64,000 nucleotides of DNA, from the NCBI GenBank assembly GCA_051025295.1, contig JBMGJV010000013.1; one strand, written 5' to 3'. Below, piece by piece: positions 1 to 9,659 of the stretch. The notes beneath the pieces are model-generated. The model had not been told where the DNA came from and did not search any database. It saw nothing but the letters and a program-made list of their open reading frames with translations. The DNA comes from KBS-83 sp051025295. Its GTDB lineage: Bacteria > Acidobacteriota > Terriglobia > Terriglobales > Acidobacteriaceae. The position numbers and the translations under genes were made by a program. Each line of letters begins with the position of its first letter. The stretch's first letter is position 1.

Positions 1-294
1 GTGGTGCTCTACCACTCCTGCCACTAGTACTGTGCAGCACCAGTCACGCACGCTGACGGTAGGGCTGTGTTCGACCCCATTTCGCCGACGAGTAAGATGC
101 CACCTCCGCGTGCTGAAAGAGAGTCGGTCCATTTGCCGCAGCGTCCCTCCTGACTTGCAGTTGCACTTGGGACGCTGCCTGGCCAAAGCTAGGTACTCTG
201 GGGAAAGAGATAGTGCTGGTCGATGCGGGATGGGCACAGACAGCGGAGGGGGAGAGACCGAGAGGGTTCCTCCCCGCGCGTCATACCTGGCACT
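1..294. other. no recognisable gene
   Basis: No coding frame in this stretch gives a recognisable protein, and no RNA gene is visible. It lies downstream of the oxidoreductase on the minus strand and may hold that gene's 3' untranslated region. Confidence 0.5.
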
Positions 295-1710
295 CTACTG
301 AGCCTGAGGTCGTACGGCATCTGAGCTGAAGAGCATCTGTAACCCTTCTGCCATGGTTGGATGGGCGAGAATCGCGTCGAGGATCATGGTGTAGGGCTGC
401 TTTGCCAGCATCGCAAGCTGAACAACAGACATGACCTCACCTGCGTGCATGCCGAACGCAGTGAAGCCGAGAATCGTATCGTCTTCAGCGACAAGGGCCT
501 TCATAAAGCCACGCGGCTCGACGACAGCCTGGGCTCGCAAGACTGCTGACATCGGCACCTTGAAAAGCCGGTAGATCAAACCTCGTGATGCAGCTTCGCG
601 TTCGCTCAGGCCCACTCTGGCGAGCTCCGGCTCAAGAAATAGACAGAAAGGCACCAGTCGGTCGGTCGTGACGCGAGCGCCACCAACTAGTTGTGCCCGG
701 AATACGCGATAGTCATCCTTGCCGACATGCGTGAACTTTGGACTTCCTGCCACATCGCCCACTGCCCAGATTCCGGGAGCCGTTGTTTCCAGACTTTCGT
801 TAACGCGTATGTACCCCTCTTCCGTTAACTCTACCCCTGCCTGCTCCAGGCCAAGTTCCTCAGTATTGGGGCGCCGACCGGCAGCAACAAGAATATGCGT
901 GCCCTCGATCGTCTCTGTTTGACCATCTCTAACCACAACCATGTTGACGTGATCACCCGACCGGCCGTCGACTCGAACGACTCTAGAGTTTAGCGACATA
1001 ACGATTCCCTCTTCTTCGAAAAGGGCAGCGATCGCTTCACTCACGTCCGGGTCTTCCTGATGCAACAAACGCCCGTGATGCTCGACGACCGTCACCGCGC
1101 TGCCGAGGCGACGCATGGCATGCGCGAACTCTAGGCCTACATAGCCCCCGCCAAAAATGATCAGGTGCTCTGGGAGATTCTCCAGCTCCAGCAGCTCAAC
1201 ATGAGTGAGGGGGTGGGACTCGCGCAATCCCGGGGTATCACCAACAAACGCGCGAGAGCCTGTCCCGATGAGAATGCGCTCACCTTGAAGCCTCCTTGTG
1301 GTGCCATCAGGCTGAGTGATCTCAACCGTTTTCGGCCCAGCGAAACGCCCCGTGCCAAGAATGAGCTCCGCGCCGGTCTTATTGAAGAGCTCGAGGTGGG
1401 CCTGAACCTGCTTCGCGACCATCGCCCGTTTGCGCTCGCGCACGCCAACCATGCTCACTGCGAAGTGTTCGGCAGACATGCCGAAGTCGACTAACTTCCT
1501 CGCATAGCCAGCAACCTGCGCACTGTAGATCACGTTTTTTGAAGGTAAGCAAGCGATGTTTGGGCACGCTCCGCCGATGTACTGGCGCTCGATCACCGCC
1601 ACACGCTGGCCCCGGCTGGCGAACTCCCAAGCTGCCAGCTTGGATCCCTCGCCAGAGCCAAGAATGACTAGGTCGAATTGCTCGGTATTGCTCTCTTCGC
1701 TGGTTCCCAT
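295..1710 (-). CDS. FAD-dependent pyridine nucleotide-disulfide oxidoreductase (mercuric reductase / lipoamide dehydrogenase-like)
   Basis: Class I flavoprotein disulfide oxidoreductase of 471 residues, the usual family length. The N-terminal FAD Rossmann motif is seen as 'LGSGEGSKLAAWE'. The redox-active cysteine pair follows in 'GGACPNIACLPSKN'. A second dinucleotide fold carries 'IFGGGYVGLEFA', and the second FAD contact is 'IWAVGDVAG'. The C-terminal dimerisation domain has 'AHPTMAEGL', where the His near the end is the usual acid/base residue. The start is placed at the ATG at 1710-1708 because GAGGAAAG lies just upstream; the frame stays open to 1842 but that extension reads as non-coding. 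Members reduce a disulfide or metal substrate with NAD(P)H. No MerA heavy-metal-binding domain or paired C-terminal cysteines are present, so the substrate is unknown. Confidence 0.88.
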   Translation of the reverse strand: MGTSEESNTEQFDLVILGSGEGSKLAAWEFASRGQRVAVIERQYIGGACPNIACLPSKNVIYSAQVAGYARKLVDFGMSAEHFAVSMVGVRERKRAMVAKQVQAHLELFNKTGAELILGTGRFAGPKTVEITQPDGTTRRLQGERILIGTGSRAFVGDTPGLRESHPLTHVELLELENLPEHLIIFGGGYVGLEFAHAMRRLGSAVTVVEHHGRLLHQEDPDVSEAIAALFEEEGIVMSLNSRVVRVDGRSGDHVNMVVVRDGQTETIEGTHILVAAGRRPNTEELGLEQAGVELTEEGYIRVNESLETTAPGIWAVGDVAGSPKFTHVGKDDYRVFRAQLVGGARVTTDRLVPFCLFLEPELARVGLSEREAASRGLIYRLFKVPMSAVLRAQAVVEPRGFMKALVAEDDTILGFTAFGMHAGEVMSVVQLAMLAKQPYTMILDAILAHPTMAEGLQMLFSSDAVRPQAQ

Positions 1711-2078
1711 TCTGCTTTCCTCACGCATGTGCACTCGAGCAGCAAGTGCCGATGTCGCCGGTTTCCGATTCAACGCGAAAGCTCGTGTAGAGCCGCTCGC
1801 ATCGGAGCCTCGCAGATGCCGCTTCGCTCCAAAGCAACTCACTCCGCTCGACCTCGAGAGCCTTGCACTCCATGCCTATGCGGATGAGTAATGGAACCCC
1901 TCGGGGTGAAAGTCAGACGCGCGACTCCTAGCGCTGTCATTGCAGCTGGTTGCATCTGCAAAGACGTGCATGTCCCGTGACACGTCCATTCGGTCGCAAG
2001 AACACGGACGGCCTTGATCGCCGTCCGTCGCTGATGTCCGAATCTGTTCGTGCCCTTCTGGAGGATGTTTGGATTGTT
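1711..2078. other. intergenic, nothing recognised
   Basis: About 370 bases between two minus-strand genes. It should contain the promoter of the oxidoreductase. No gene, repeat or clear terminator was found. Confidence 0.4.
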
Positions 2079-2978
2079 CTAGGCCACTACTTTGTCGTAG
2101 AACGAGTGAATATGCTCAGCGATGTAAGCCAGGCAGTCTTCCGTAGCGAAGTGACCGGCAGCTAACCGGTGCATTTCAGCCTTTGGTAGATCTTGCAAGT
2201 ACGCCTCGCCGCCCTCGGGTGTGAAGAAGATATCTCCCTGCCCCCAGAAGATGATGGTCTTTGGCTGCTGCTTCTTCAAGAACTGCTGCCACTTGGGATA
2301 CAAGGTGACATTGTTGCGATAGTCGTAAAAGAGATCAAGCTGGAGTTGACGCCCATGAGTCCGCTGCAACGTGTGGAAATAGTCCATGTTCCATGTGTCA
2401 GGACTGATGAGAGCGGGATTTGTGGAGCCCCCAAGATAGGTCGCTTTCACTGTGTCCAATGCAAGTAAACTCGCTGCCCCTTGCTCGGTCTCCTCATTAC
2501 GGTCGACCCAGAGCGCATTCCGTAGACCGCCCCATGCAGCACTGAAGCCGATCTCGTAGGCGTTCGTGTTCTGGATTATCAACCACTCCAATGCGTTAGG
2601 ATTCTTCGTCATGATCCGAAAGCCGACTGGGCCGCCATAGTCCTGGATGTAAAGGCCATACTGCTGAAAGCCTTTTGCCTTCAGAAAGGCCTCAGTAATT
2701 TCGGCCAGCTTGTCGAACGTGTAAGGAAAGACGGCTGGGTCGGGAGTGTCACTGTTTCCGAAGCCAGGGTAATCGGGCGCTATGACGTGAAAGCGAGAAG
2801 CGAGCGCCGGTATGAGCTCACGGAACTGGTGCGACGATGCCGGCCAGCCGTGCAGCAGAACGATCTTAGGACTGGAAGGATCGCCTGCTTCCCTGTAAGC
2901 GATGTTCAGACCGTCCACGGAGATCGAACCAAAGGTGACTGTGCTGGCGAGAAGAGCTGGAGTGTGAATAGCGCTCAT
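2079..2978 (-). CDS. alpha/beta hydrolase (haloalkane dehalogenase / epoxide hydrolase-like)
   Basis: 299-residue alpha/beta hydrolase. The oxyanion motif is 'LLHGWPASSHQF'. The nucleophile elbow is 'IQDYGGPVGFR', with Asp rather than Ser as nucleophile, as in haloalkane dehalogenases and epoxide hydrolases. The acid region is 'WGQGDIFF' and the catalytic His is in 'LAAGHFATED'. AGAGG lies five bases before the ATG at 2978. It is closely similar to the hydrolase at 4427-5461 on the other strand (shared 'VIAPDYPGFG', 'KWQ' and 'AGHFA' blocks), so the two probably arose by duplication. No signal peptide is seen. The substrate cannot be read from the sequence. Confidence 0.88.
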   Translation of the reverse strand: MSAIHTPALLASTVTFGSISVDGLNIAYREAGDPSSPKIVLLHGWPASSHQFRELIPALASRFHVIAPDYPGFGNSDTPDPAVFPYTFDKLAEITEAFLKAKGFQQYGLYIQDYGGPVGFRIMTKNPNALEWLIIQNTNAYEIGFSAAWGGLRNALWVDRNEETEQGAASLLALDTVKATYLGGSTNPALISPDTWNMDYFHTLQRTHGRQLQLDLFYDYRNNVTLYPKWQQFLKKQQPKTIIFWGQGDIFFTPEGGEAYLQDLPKAEMHRLAAGHFATEDCLAYIAEHIHSFYDKVVA

Positions 2979-3959
2979 AGAACCTCTTAACGTGCAGGGT
3001 GGCCGGACGTGTCGTCCGGCTTGTGTAGGGTTTCCCAGGTGATTGACTTCACTATGGCTGAAGTGGCGACGACGTTCGTCCTGCGTTGGGGTGGACGGTT
3101 AGAACACTCGGATGAGGCTCCAGTTCTCAATGCACTTGGAAGGCCCGCACCGACGCGCTGCTGGCGCCGGGGAACAATTCCACCAACTGCACAGCAGACC
3201 AGGCGTCTTTGTAGGTTGCATCAAGTCACTTTCGGCTGCCTTTAGCGAACTGCTGAGCCAATACCCTGCCGCGAATCATTGGACCACTCGTCAACCTGCG
3301 CACCTGAGGCGCCCAATCAGGATACGGATCGCGATACATCGATAAAAGTGAAAACTATAAATTGGAATGGTTACCTAGGCTCAACTGTCGCCTCTGCTGG
3401 AAACTTCCGAGCACTAGAGCCGGCCGAAGGCGCCTTGCCACATCATCATCTCCGCTTGCTCTCGGCGGCGCTTCGGGATAGTGGGCGAGGCGTTCATATC
3501 GTTCGTCTTTCTGGGGAGCAGTGACAATTCCTGAGTTGATCGCAGCCCGTCGCCCCGAGGATAAGTTGGGCACCCGAGAAGCCAAAAGAGGCGACGCCCT
3601 ATGGGTCCTCGATGCATGGATGTTCGAAGTGACTGCAGAATCTCCTCCGGCGCATAGGAAGCTTCGAGTCTCTGGAGCAGATAAAGACAGATGCGTAACG
3701 CTCGACCGATATGTCCCCTTCACGAAATCCATGAGAGATGCATGCGCAGCTCTGCACAGGCGATCCTCGGTTCTTTGATCCCCTTTTAGAACGCATATAC
3801 ATAAGCACAACTTTAGGATTCTGCGAGAATTATGAACTTTTATTCCCGCCTCCCGTGGTTTAGCCTCGGCCCTGATATCAAGCACGCTGCATTGCGGGAC
3901 TGTTGGGGGCAGGTCTGATGACCGGTGCCAGGAACGGCGGGAGTTCAGAGGGAGAAGCA
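2979..3959. other. long intergenic region, no supported gene
   Basis: Almost 1 kb without a convincing gene. Several frames are open on both strands, including one of 258 codons on the minus strand, but none shows domain-like composition, a good ribosome binding site or a known motif. Given the broken genes next to it, this may be degraded coding sequence that can no longer be recognised. Confidence 0.4.
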
Positions 3960-4374
3960 ATGACTTCACCAATAGATACGGTCCGCGAATTCTACGCGGC
4001 GATAGCAGCTGGCGACGTTGAAAAGATGACCGGACTGATGACAACAGACATCGAGTGGATCTCTGTCTTTGACTTCGACGTCCAGAGCAGGGGTCCTGAC
4101 GAGGTGATGAGAAGGTCTTTGCTCCACTCATGCAAGAGGGGGAAAGCTTCTCGCCAGCTCCTTCGGAGTTTTATGCAGAGGGGTCGACCGTGGTGTCGTT
4201 GGGTCATTTCACATGTGTATACCGTGCCACCGGCAGACGTGCCGACTTGCCTTACGCGCATGTATGAAACGTCCAGAACGGGAAATCGAACGGCATCGCC
4301 AATACATTGATACGTTGGCGCTGGAAGAGATCAGACGCTCAAGCGCGTATGGCTCAGCCTCCCGACACAAGTAG
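3960..4374 (+). pseudogene. broken NTF2-like (SnoaL-type) protein
   Basis: The ATG at 3960 follows GAGGGAGAAG and starts a protein that matches the intact NTF2-like protein at 5471-5857 along its length: 'REFYAAIAAGD' against 'RSFYQKLKAGD', and 'DIEWIS' against 'DIEWIT'. The homology leaves the starting frame after 'SRGPDEV' at about 4107, a loss of one base. It continues in the next frame with 'FAPLMQEGE', 'VVSLGHFT' and 'RRADLPYAHV'. It then meets TGA at 4265-4267, where the intact copy has Trp (TGG). It shifts frame again at about 4286-4290 and resumes as 'RQYIDTLALEE' to a stop at 4372-4374. At least three lesions make it non-functional. Confidence 0.85.
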
Positions 4375-4426
4375 CTTTCCTGATGAGATGTCTGCACCGC
4401 GGCATTGCTGGAAGAGAGGAAGGTCA

Positions 4427-5461
4427 GTGAATCGCATCCCACAATGCATGACGGCCGCGGCGCTCCTCACCAGCACTGCGCAGGGCCTCTCGCTGCCTTC
4501 GACCAACGCAACGACCTCGTTCCACAAAACGGTCGTGGATGGTGTTCAGGTCTTCTACAGGGAGGCCGGTCCGGTTGATGCCGCAACCATCCTGCTACTA
4601 CACGGCTTTCCATCGTCATCACGCGAGTTCGATACGCTCATTCCCCTGCTTGCGGTCCACTATCATGTGATCGCCCCGGACTACCCTGGCTTCGGGCTGA
4701 GTGACTCACCCCCAGCCAGCGCCTACGTATATACGTTTGATCACCTGGCCCACACGATGAACGCCCTTCTGGACAAGCTCAGGATTTCGCGGTGCACGAT
4801 GTATCTTCACGATTACGGAGCGCCCATCGGGTTCCGCATGATCATGGCGCGACCGGCGCGCTTGCAGAGGCTGATCGTGCAGAACGGCAACATTTATCGA
4901 GCCGGCCTTGGCGCCAAATGGGCAAAGATCGCGGAGTACTGGGCCGACCCGAAGGCTCATCCTGAGGTGCTGGATGCTTTCCTTTCCTACGAGGCCACCC
5001 GAGAGCGGCATGTCGCCGGTACAGCGCACCTGGAGCGTTATAACCCCGACACATGGAACGACGAGTACGCCAGTTTGTCGCGTCCCGGGCAGCGTGATGT
5101 CCAGGGAGTTCTACTCTACGACTACTGGACCAATTTAGCTTCTTACCCCAAATGGCAGAGTTGGCTTCGTGAGCATCAGCCGCCCACCCTGGTCGTCTGG
5201 GGCGAGAACGATCCGTCGTTTATAGCCGCCGGCGCGGAAGCCTTCCGGCAGGATTTGCCGGGCGCAAGCATCCATCGTTTACAAGCAGGCCACTTCGCTC
5301 TTGACGAGCAAACAGACCATATTGCTCAGACGATTCTTCAGTTCATGGCCGAACACCCACAGGAGTGCATCAGTCCCAGCCAAATGCCGTCACGGCCTGT
5401 GCGGCCTGCCGCTGGGCACATCCACCTATCTGGAACTCACTCGCACCTACCGTTGGAGTGA
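4427..5461 (+). CDS. alpha/beta hydrolase (haloalkane dehalogenase / epoxide hydrolase-like), second copy
   Basis: Alpha/beta hydrolase with the same layout as the gene at 2079-2978: 'LLHGFPSSSREF', nucleophile elbow 'LHDYGAPIGFR' with Asp, acid region 'WGENDPSF' and catalytic His in 'LQAGHFALDE'. The start is uncertain. GTG at 4427 has GAGGAAGG close upstream, while ATG at 4448 begins a weak signal-like stretch 'MTAAALLTSTAQGLSLPS'; the frame is open from 4307. The C-terminus is about 40 residues longer than the first copy. It sits between a broken and an intact NTF2-like gene, with only nine bases to the latter, so the hydrolase and NTF2-like protein are probably co-expressed. The substrate is unknown. 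Confidence 0.86.
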   Translation: MNRIPQCMTAAALLTSTAQGLSLPSTNATTSFHKTVVDGVQVFYREAGPVDAATILLLHGFPSSSREFDTLIPLLAVHYHVIAPDYPGFGLSDSPPASAYVYTFDHLAHTMNALLDKLRISRCTMYLHDYGAPIGFRMIMARPARLQRLIVQNGNIYRAGLGAKWAKIAEYWADPKAHPEVLDAFLSYEATRERHVAGTAHLERYNPDTWNDEYASLSRPGQRDVQGVLLYDYWTNLASYPKWQSWLREHQPPTLVVWGENDPSFIAAGAEAFRQDLPGASIHRLQAGHFALDEQTDHIAQTILQFMAEHPQECISPSQMPSRPVRPAAGHIHLSGTHSHLPLE

Positions 5462-5470
5462 AGACAAAAC

Positions 5471-5857
5471 ATGACTGAGCCCGTTGAGACCGTGCGCAGT
5501 TTCTATCAGAAACTCAAGGCCGGGGATGCTCCCGGCGCCCTCGCATTGATGGCCCCAGACATCGAATGGATCACGATGTGGCACTACAAGGTGAATGGGC
5601 GCGGGCCGGAACGCGTAGCCGAAGGCCTGTTCAAGCCGTTAATGGCGGAATGGACCCGCTTTGCACTCGAGCCCACTGAGTTCATCGCCGACGGCGACAC
5701 CGTCATTTCACTCGGTAATTTCACTGGCGTGCATGGGACGACGGGCAAGCGCGCAGACGCTCGCTATGCGCACGTCTGGACGGTTAAGGATGGCCTTGTA
5801 ACACGCTTTCGCCAGTACATAGATACTTTGGCGATCGCCGAGGCACGACAGACATGA
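5471..5857 (+). CDS. NTF2-like (SnoaL-type) protein
   Basis: 128-residue cone-fold protein of the NTF2/SnoaL type. The helix 'VETVRSFYQKLKAGD' is followed by 'DIEWIT' and the beta-rich half 'HVWTVKDGLVTRFRQYIDT'. Such small pockets act as isomerases, hydrolases or accessory subunits in small-molecule metabolism. It lies nine bases after the alpha/beta hydrolase, and its stop overlaps the start of the next (broken) gene by four bases, so the three were one transcription unit. It is the intact relative of the broken copy at 3960-4374. The specific role is unknown. Confidence 0.85.
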   Translation: MTEPVETVRSFYQKLKAGDAPGALALMAPDIEWITMWHYKVNGRGPERVAEGLFKPLMAEWTRFALEPTEFIADGDTVISLGNFTGVHGTTGKRADARYAHVWTVKDGLVTRFRQYIDTLAIAEARQT

Positions 5858-6318
5858 ACCGGCCGCCCTTACCACCGTTCGACGAGCATACAGCGCCGCA
5901 AAAGGTGCGTGCGGCAGAAGATGCGTGGAACTCTCGAGATCCGGCGGCAGTTGTGCTCGCCTATACCCCGGACTGCCGCTGGAGAAACCGGACAAAGCTT
6001 CCCGTACGGCCGTGCAGAGATCGAAGCTTTTCTGATTCGCAAATGGCGGCGTGAACTTGACTACCGACTCATCAAGGAGCTCTGGGGCTCCGCAGAAACC
6101 GTATGGCTGTGCGCTTTGCTTATGAGTACCACGACGACGGCGGGCAGTGGTTCAGGGCTTACGGGATTGAGAATTGGCAATTCGATGCAGCAGGCCTGAT
6201 GGAAGTGCGATGTGCCAGCATCAATGAACATCCGATCGCTGAAACGGAACGCAAGTTCCACTGGATGCTCGGCCGACGGCCCGAAGATCACCCTGGGCTG
6301 ACCGATCTCGGCCTCTGA
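5854..6318 (+). pseudogene. broken DUF1348-family (NTF2 superfamily) protein
   Basis: The three parts of a single DUF1348 protein occur in three successive frames. The N-terminus 'KVRAAEDAWNSRDPAAVV' starts at the ATG at 5854. The middle 'GRAEIEAFLIRKW' with 'ELDYRLIKELW' is in the next frame. The C-terminus 'VRFAYEYHDDGGQWF' to 'ERKFHWMLGRRPEDHPG' is in the third, ending at 6318. One extra base near 6000 and one missing base near 6096 account for both shifts. The family order and total length (about 155 residues) are complete, so this is a recently broken gene, not a fragment. It overlapped the NTF2-like gene by ATGA. Confidence 0.88.
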
Positions 6319-6359
6319 CGTTTTCTGCGCTCACTCGGATCATGACCGGGAGGAGTGAC

Positions 6360-6998
6360 GTGAGTCGTTTGCTCTACATACAGTCGTCGCCGCGGAGCAC
6401 GCACTCGAAATCAAACCAGATTGCCCAAGCGTATTTATCTGCATCGCGAGAGAACAATCCAGATCTGAACGTTGATGTGCTCTCAGTTTGGAACACTGAT
6501 CTACCCGTATTCGACGGCGATAAGGTTGGAGCAAAGATTGCCGTCATGCAGGGCAAGCAACCTACTGCGGCAGAGAAGACAGCTTGGGATCAGATTGTTG
6601 AGATTGCCAATCGTTTCATCGCGGCAGATCGGTACCTATTGGCCGTTCCCATGTGGAACGGCGGTATTCCTTATCCGCTCAAGCACTACATCGACGTGAT
6701 CCATCAACCCGGCCTGCTTTGGGGCTTGCAGCCAAATTCGGGCTACTTCGGTTTGCTCAAGAACAAGCATGCGACGCTGGTCCTTACCGCAGGTGCTTAC
6801 TCGCCTTCATCGCCTTCATCCGCTTTCGGTTTGGATCATCACTCTACCTATCTGCGGGCCTGGCTCAACCAAGCGGGTGTGACTGAAATTGACGAAGTGC
6901 GCTTCGAGCCGACGCTGCTTACCGCCGATCCAGCAGGCGACCTCGAGCGAGCGAAAGGTGAGGCCGTAGCTCTCGCAGCTGTTCACGGACGGTTCTAA
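6360..6998 (+). CDS. azoR: FMN-dependent NADH-azoreductase
   Basis: 212-residue flavodoxin-fold quinone/azo reductase. It has the FMN phosphate loop 'QSSPRSTHSKSNQIA', the FMN-contact block 'AVPMWNGGIPYPLKHYID' and the late 'TAGAYSPSS' loop found in AzoR. The start is taken as GTG at 6360 because GGGAGGAG lies four bases upstream; an ATG at 6342 would put that ribosome binding site inside the gene. The enzyme reduces quinones, azo and nitro compounds with NAD(P)H in the cytoplasm. A strong hairpin terminator follows at 7105. It is one of the few undamaged genes in this region. Confidence 0.9.
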   Translation: MSRLLYIQSSPRSTHSKSNQIAQAYLSASRENNPDLNVDVLSVWNTDLPVFDGDKVGAKIAVMQGKQPTAAEKTAWDQIVEIANRFIAADRYLLAVPMWNGGIPYPLKHYIDVIHQPGLLWGLQPNSGYFGLLKNKHATLVLTAGAYSPSSPSSAFGLDHHSTYLRAWLNQAGVTEIDEVRFEPTLLTADPAGDLERAKGEAVALAAVHGRF

Positions 6999-7104
6999 CG
7001 TAACCGGCAGTGATCATCCGATATCCGACGCGCAGGCTGACTTGAGCAAGTCCGGAGAGGGCCTGAGCGTCTCCAGTGCTTTGCGAGAGCGAAAGGCAAG
7101 AGAG

Positions 7105-7132
7105 CGGCCCCGGACGAGTCCGGGGCCGTTTG
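7105..7132 (+). terminator. hairpin terminator after azoR
   Basis: Eleven-base perfect inverted repeat (7105-7115 with 7118-7128, CGGCCCCGGAC) followed by TTT. It lies about 105 bases after the azoreductase stop. The loop is very short if all pairs form, so the top pairs must stay open. Confidence 0.55.
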
Positions 7133-7141
7133 CCGCCTCGG

Positions 7142-8072
7142 TCATGCTGCCTTCTCTTTCGTAGGCCCCTCTTGCCCGTCCCGTTCCTGCCAACGGACTT
7201 CGGCTTGGCTGGTTCCTTTGCTCTTGAGTTGCAAGCCTTCGGAGCCGGCGGCTCGAAGACAGCGGCCGCTTGCGCCAGTAAATCCGGATCGTTCTCGCGC
7301 GGCGTGTCGGTATGCCCGGTGAAGACAAGGCGCAGTGCGAACTGCGTCAGCTTCCTCGTTCGGCAAGTCGGCGAGAGTAGAAACCAGAACCTCTTCTGCG
7401 GGTCTGCTGGTGGTTTCGTCCTCTGCGGCATAGAACGCCGAAGCCTCCTCAGCGAAGTCGTATGGGTCGAGGTTGATCAGAGCGGCGAGAAAGACGCGCA
7501 ACTGCGGACCGGTAACGTCGCTGGGGCCTGTGCGAGGATGCGCTCGAAGGTGTCCTGCCGTACCTTGCGACCTTCTGCGCGGCGGGCTTGTTCGGCCTCG
7601 TACTCCAGCTACTGGCGTTCCCACTCGGCTCTGCGCTCCTGTTCGGGCCGCTGCTGTTCAGCTTCGCACTTGGCCATGCGTTGCGCGTGTTCTGCCTCCC
7701 GCTGCGCTGCTTCTTCTTCGGTCTCCTGCTCTGGTGCGGGCGCCATCACAGGCTGCGGTTGTTCATCTTCCTGCGCAATCCCGGCAGCCCCGCGGTGATC
7801 GTGGACGGGCAGTCGGGCTCGATGCATACAGTTGACGATTTCCGGCATGTTTGCCGAACACGATGATGGCGGGTCTGCTGTGAATGCACGGCGGCTCGGC
7901 ATCCGGGTTGTCGGGCGTGTCGAGTTCCCAATACCGGTGTTTCTGCAACGCACCGGGACGCTGCTCCTTCGGTGCTCGCCACGCCGTCTCGATCATGACA
8001 ATCTCGGGTCGGCGGCAATTTCGCGGCGATGCGGGCTGATACCTTGGCATGGAAACAGGGGGCGTCGAGGCA
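7142..8072 (-). pseudogene. broken ParB-family protein, C-terminal two thirds
   Basis: Reading the minus strand and changing frames gives consecutive blocks of an acidobacterial-type ParB/RepB/Spo0J relative: 'CLDAPCFHAKV', 'IVMIETAWRAPKEQRPGA', 'WELDTPDNPDAEPPC', 'TVCIEPDCP', a charged coiled region 'EQETEEEAAQREAEHAQR', then 'TGPQLRVFLAALINLDPY', 'LTQFALRLVFTGHT' and a Lys-rich tail. Frames change near 8000, 7840, 7812, 7525, 7350 and 7200, and there is a TAG at 7609-7611 within 'EWERQ*LEYEAEQ'. The DNA-binding N-terminal ParB domain is missing. ParB proteins of this type are usually plasmid- or island-borne, which fits a degraded mobile element. Confidence 0.75.
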
Positions 8073-8191
8073 TTATGTGGAATCAGGGCAACTGGCAAGT
8101 ATTTCCGCCGGCTCGCCACCGCCAAGCTCATCGCCTGAAGCGTGGCAACTTCTTCGCCATACCAAGAAGAGTCAGTTGATAAGCTTTATAC

Positions 8192-8770
8192 ATGCAAACG
8201 AACAATGCCCGCTCCGTTGTCTTCCGGATTGTCGCGGTCATTTGTTCATTTTGGCTGGTGCGTATCTTGCAGTCGTAGTAGCACTCGGAGCGCTGAGTTT
8301 TTGGTACGTCCTTTGCTTTTGTGCTCTGCCGATGGGGGGCGTTCTCTGGGCCTGGCGACCCCGAATCGCAGCTGCCCTAAGCCTTGGCCCACTGATCGCC
8401 GTTGCCGCGTTACTTCCGTATCTGTCCGGGGTATGGCTCGCCTCTGGAATCACTGGCTTAGCGACTGCTCTGCTGTGCGTGATCATTACCGCAAAAAACG
8501 ATCAGAGCGTACGTGTTGCCCTAGCGATTTCTCTGAGCTTTTCTGTGTGCATCCTTTCTTATCGACCGGCTCTTCACGAGTAAGGTATTGATCAGGTCGT
8601 ACCAAGTGAATATCGCTTTGGACGGAAATGCTCCCTGGGGCACCGTAGACCCCGAATGGTCTGGTGATGTGAAGCCAATCGTTCTCTATTGTCGAGCGGG
8701 AGAGTCCTACTGCTACGTGGCGTTTAATTCCAATGAACTTCGCCACCAGCTAGCAAATAAAGACGGCAGA
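8192..8770 (+). pseudogene. probable broken membrane protein
   Basis: The ATG at 8192 begins a hydrophobic N-terminus ('VVFRIVAVICSFWLV') that stops at 8276. The hydrophobic character continues in another frame from about 8240, with 'LAGAYLAVVVALGALSFW' and further membrane segments to about 8550. It then passes into a third frame with the soluble stretch 'VLIRSYQVNIALDG' and 'LYCRAGESYCYVAFNSNEL'. I do not recognise the family. The 3' end runs into the tail of the convergent LysR relic, so the true end is unclear. Two frameshifts are inferred from continuity of character, not from a known homologue. Confidence 0.5.
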
Positions 8771-9659
8771 GCTGTCCAGATTTACCTTGGGCAGATGACG
8801 ACGGAGAATCCCCAGCGCAATGTGATCGGCATTCGCGTGATGTACGAAGGCGGTGTCGGCCGTCCATCGCGCTCCGGCAATCGGCCGTGTCGTAAGGCTT
8901 GGCGGAAGGGCGGCTTTGTCGTCGATGAGTGCTAGTCCGCATCCGCTTTGAACCATCATTTGCATGTCCGCGGGCGTCGCTGCTAAGCAGCTCGCCTCAG
9001 GGCGAATCCCGATCTCAAGCAGCATTTCCATCAGCCGATGGTATGCAGCTGGATGATTCTCCGGATCCCGGAACACTTTCCGTCTGCCCGCCAGATCTGA
9101 TGGCTGCACCTCGCGTGCAGCTGCCAGCAGATCGTTCGACTTCATGCAGACCACCAGTGGATCGGACGCGAGGTGCGAAACCACCCATTTCGGCCCCATG
9201 GCAGGTAAGTGCAGAATGGCTGCATCGAGCGAGTTCTCTTCCATCCTGGTCATGAGTCGGATCGATGACCACCGGTCATCTGCATCGGACTGTCCGGGAA
9301 GAGTCGAGCTACGAGTGACGTAAGGTTTCAACGGCACTCGGGTTGATAAAGGTCGATAAACCTATCCGAAGGACGGGCACCTCGCCCCTGTTCATCGCCC
9401 GTGCTACGTTCACCACCTCGTTCCGCAGGTCCAGTGCTTCCTGGGCGTAGGCGTACAGAATCTGACCTGCGGGCGTCAGACTGGTCCCTTCCCGACGGCG
9501 CACAAATGTCTGGACTCCAAGCCCTTCTTCGAGCGCGATAATCTGCTGACTCAGTGTCGGTTGAGCTAGAAAAACGCGCTCGGAAGCGCGTGTGAAGTTG
9601 GCCGTCTCCGCGATAGCCACGATGAACTTGAGCAGCCTAAATTCAAGAAGGTCAGACAC
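8750..9659 (-). pseudogene. broken LysR-family transcriptional regulator
   Basis: A full-length LysR regulator split by frameshifts. The N-terminal winged helix is clear ('LLKFIVAIAETANFTRAS', 'LAQPTLSQQIIALEEGLG', 'RRREGTSLTPAGQ'), beginning at GTG 9659. The frame runs into a stop near 9315 after 'AVETLRHS'. The expected 'ARLFPDSPMQMTGG' follows in another frame, and the effector domain resumes near 9265 with 'MTRMEENSLDAAILHLP' and continues to 'ATPADMQMMVQSGCGLALI' and the stop at 8750. Two single-base losses explain it. The regulator can no longer be made, so any gene it once activated has lost that control. Confidence 0.85.

Noticed and set aside
3355..4131. 258-codon open frame on the minus strand
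   Set aside because: No ribosome binding site or motif; it overlaps the start of the NTF2-like relic on the other strand and has a non-protein-like composition.
7076..7798. 240-codon plus-strand frame over the ParB relic
   Set aside because: Ser/Cys/Arg-rich shadow; the minus strand shows ParB-family blocks across several frames.
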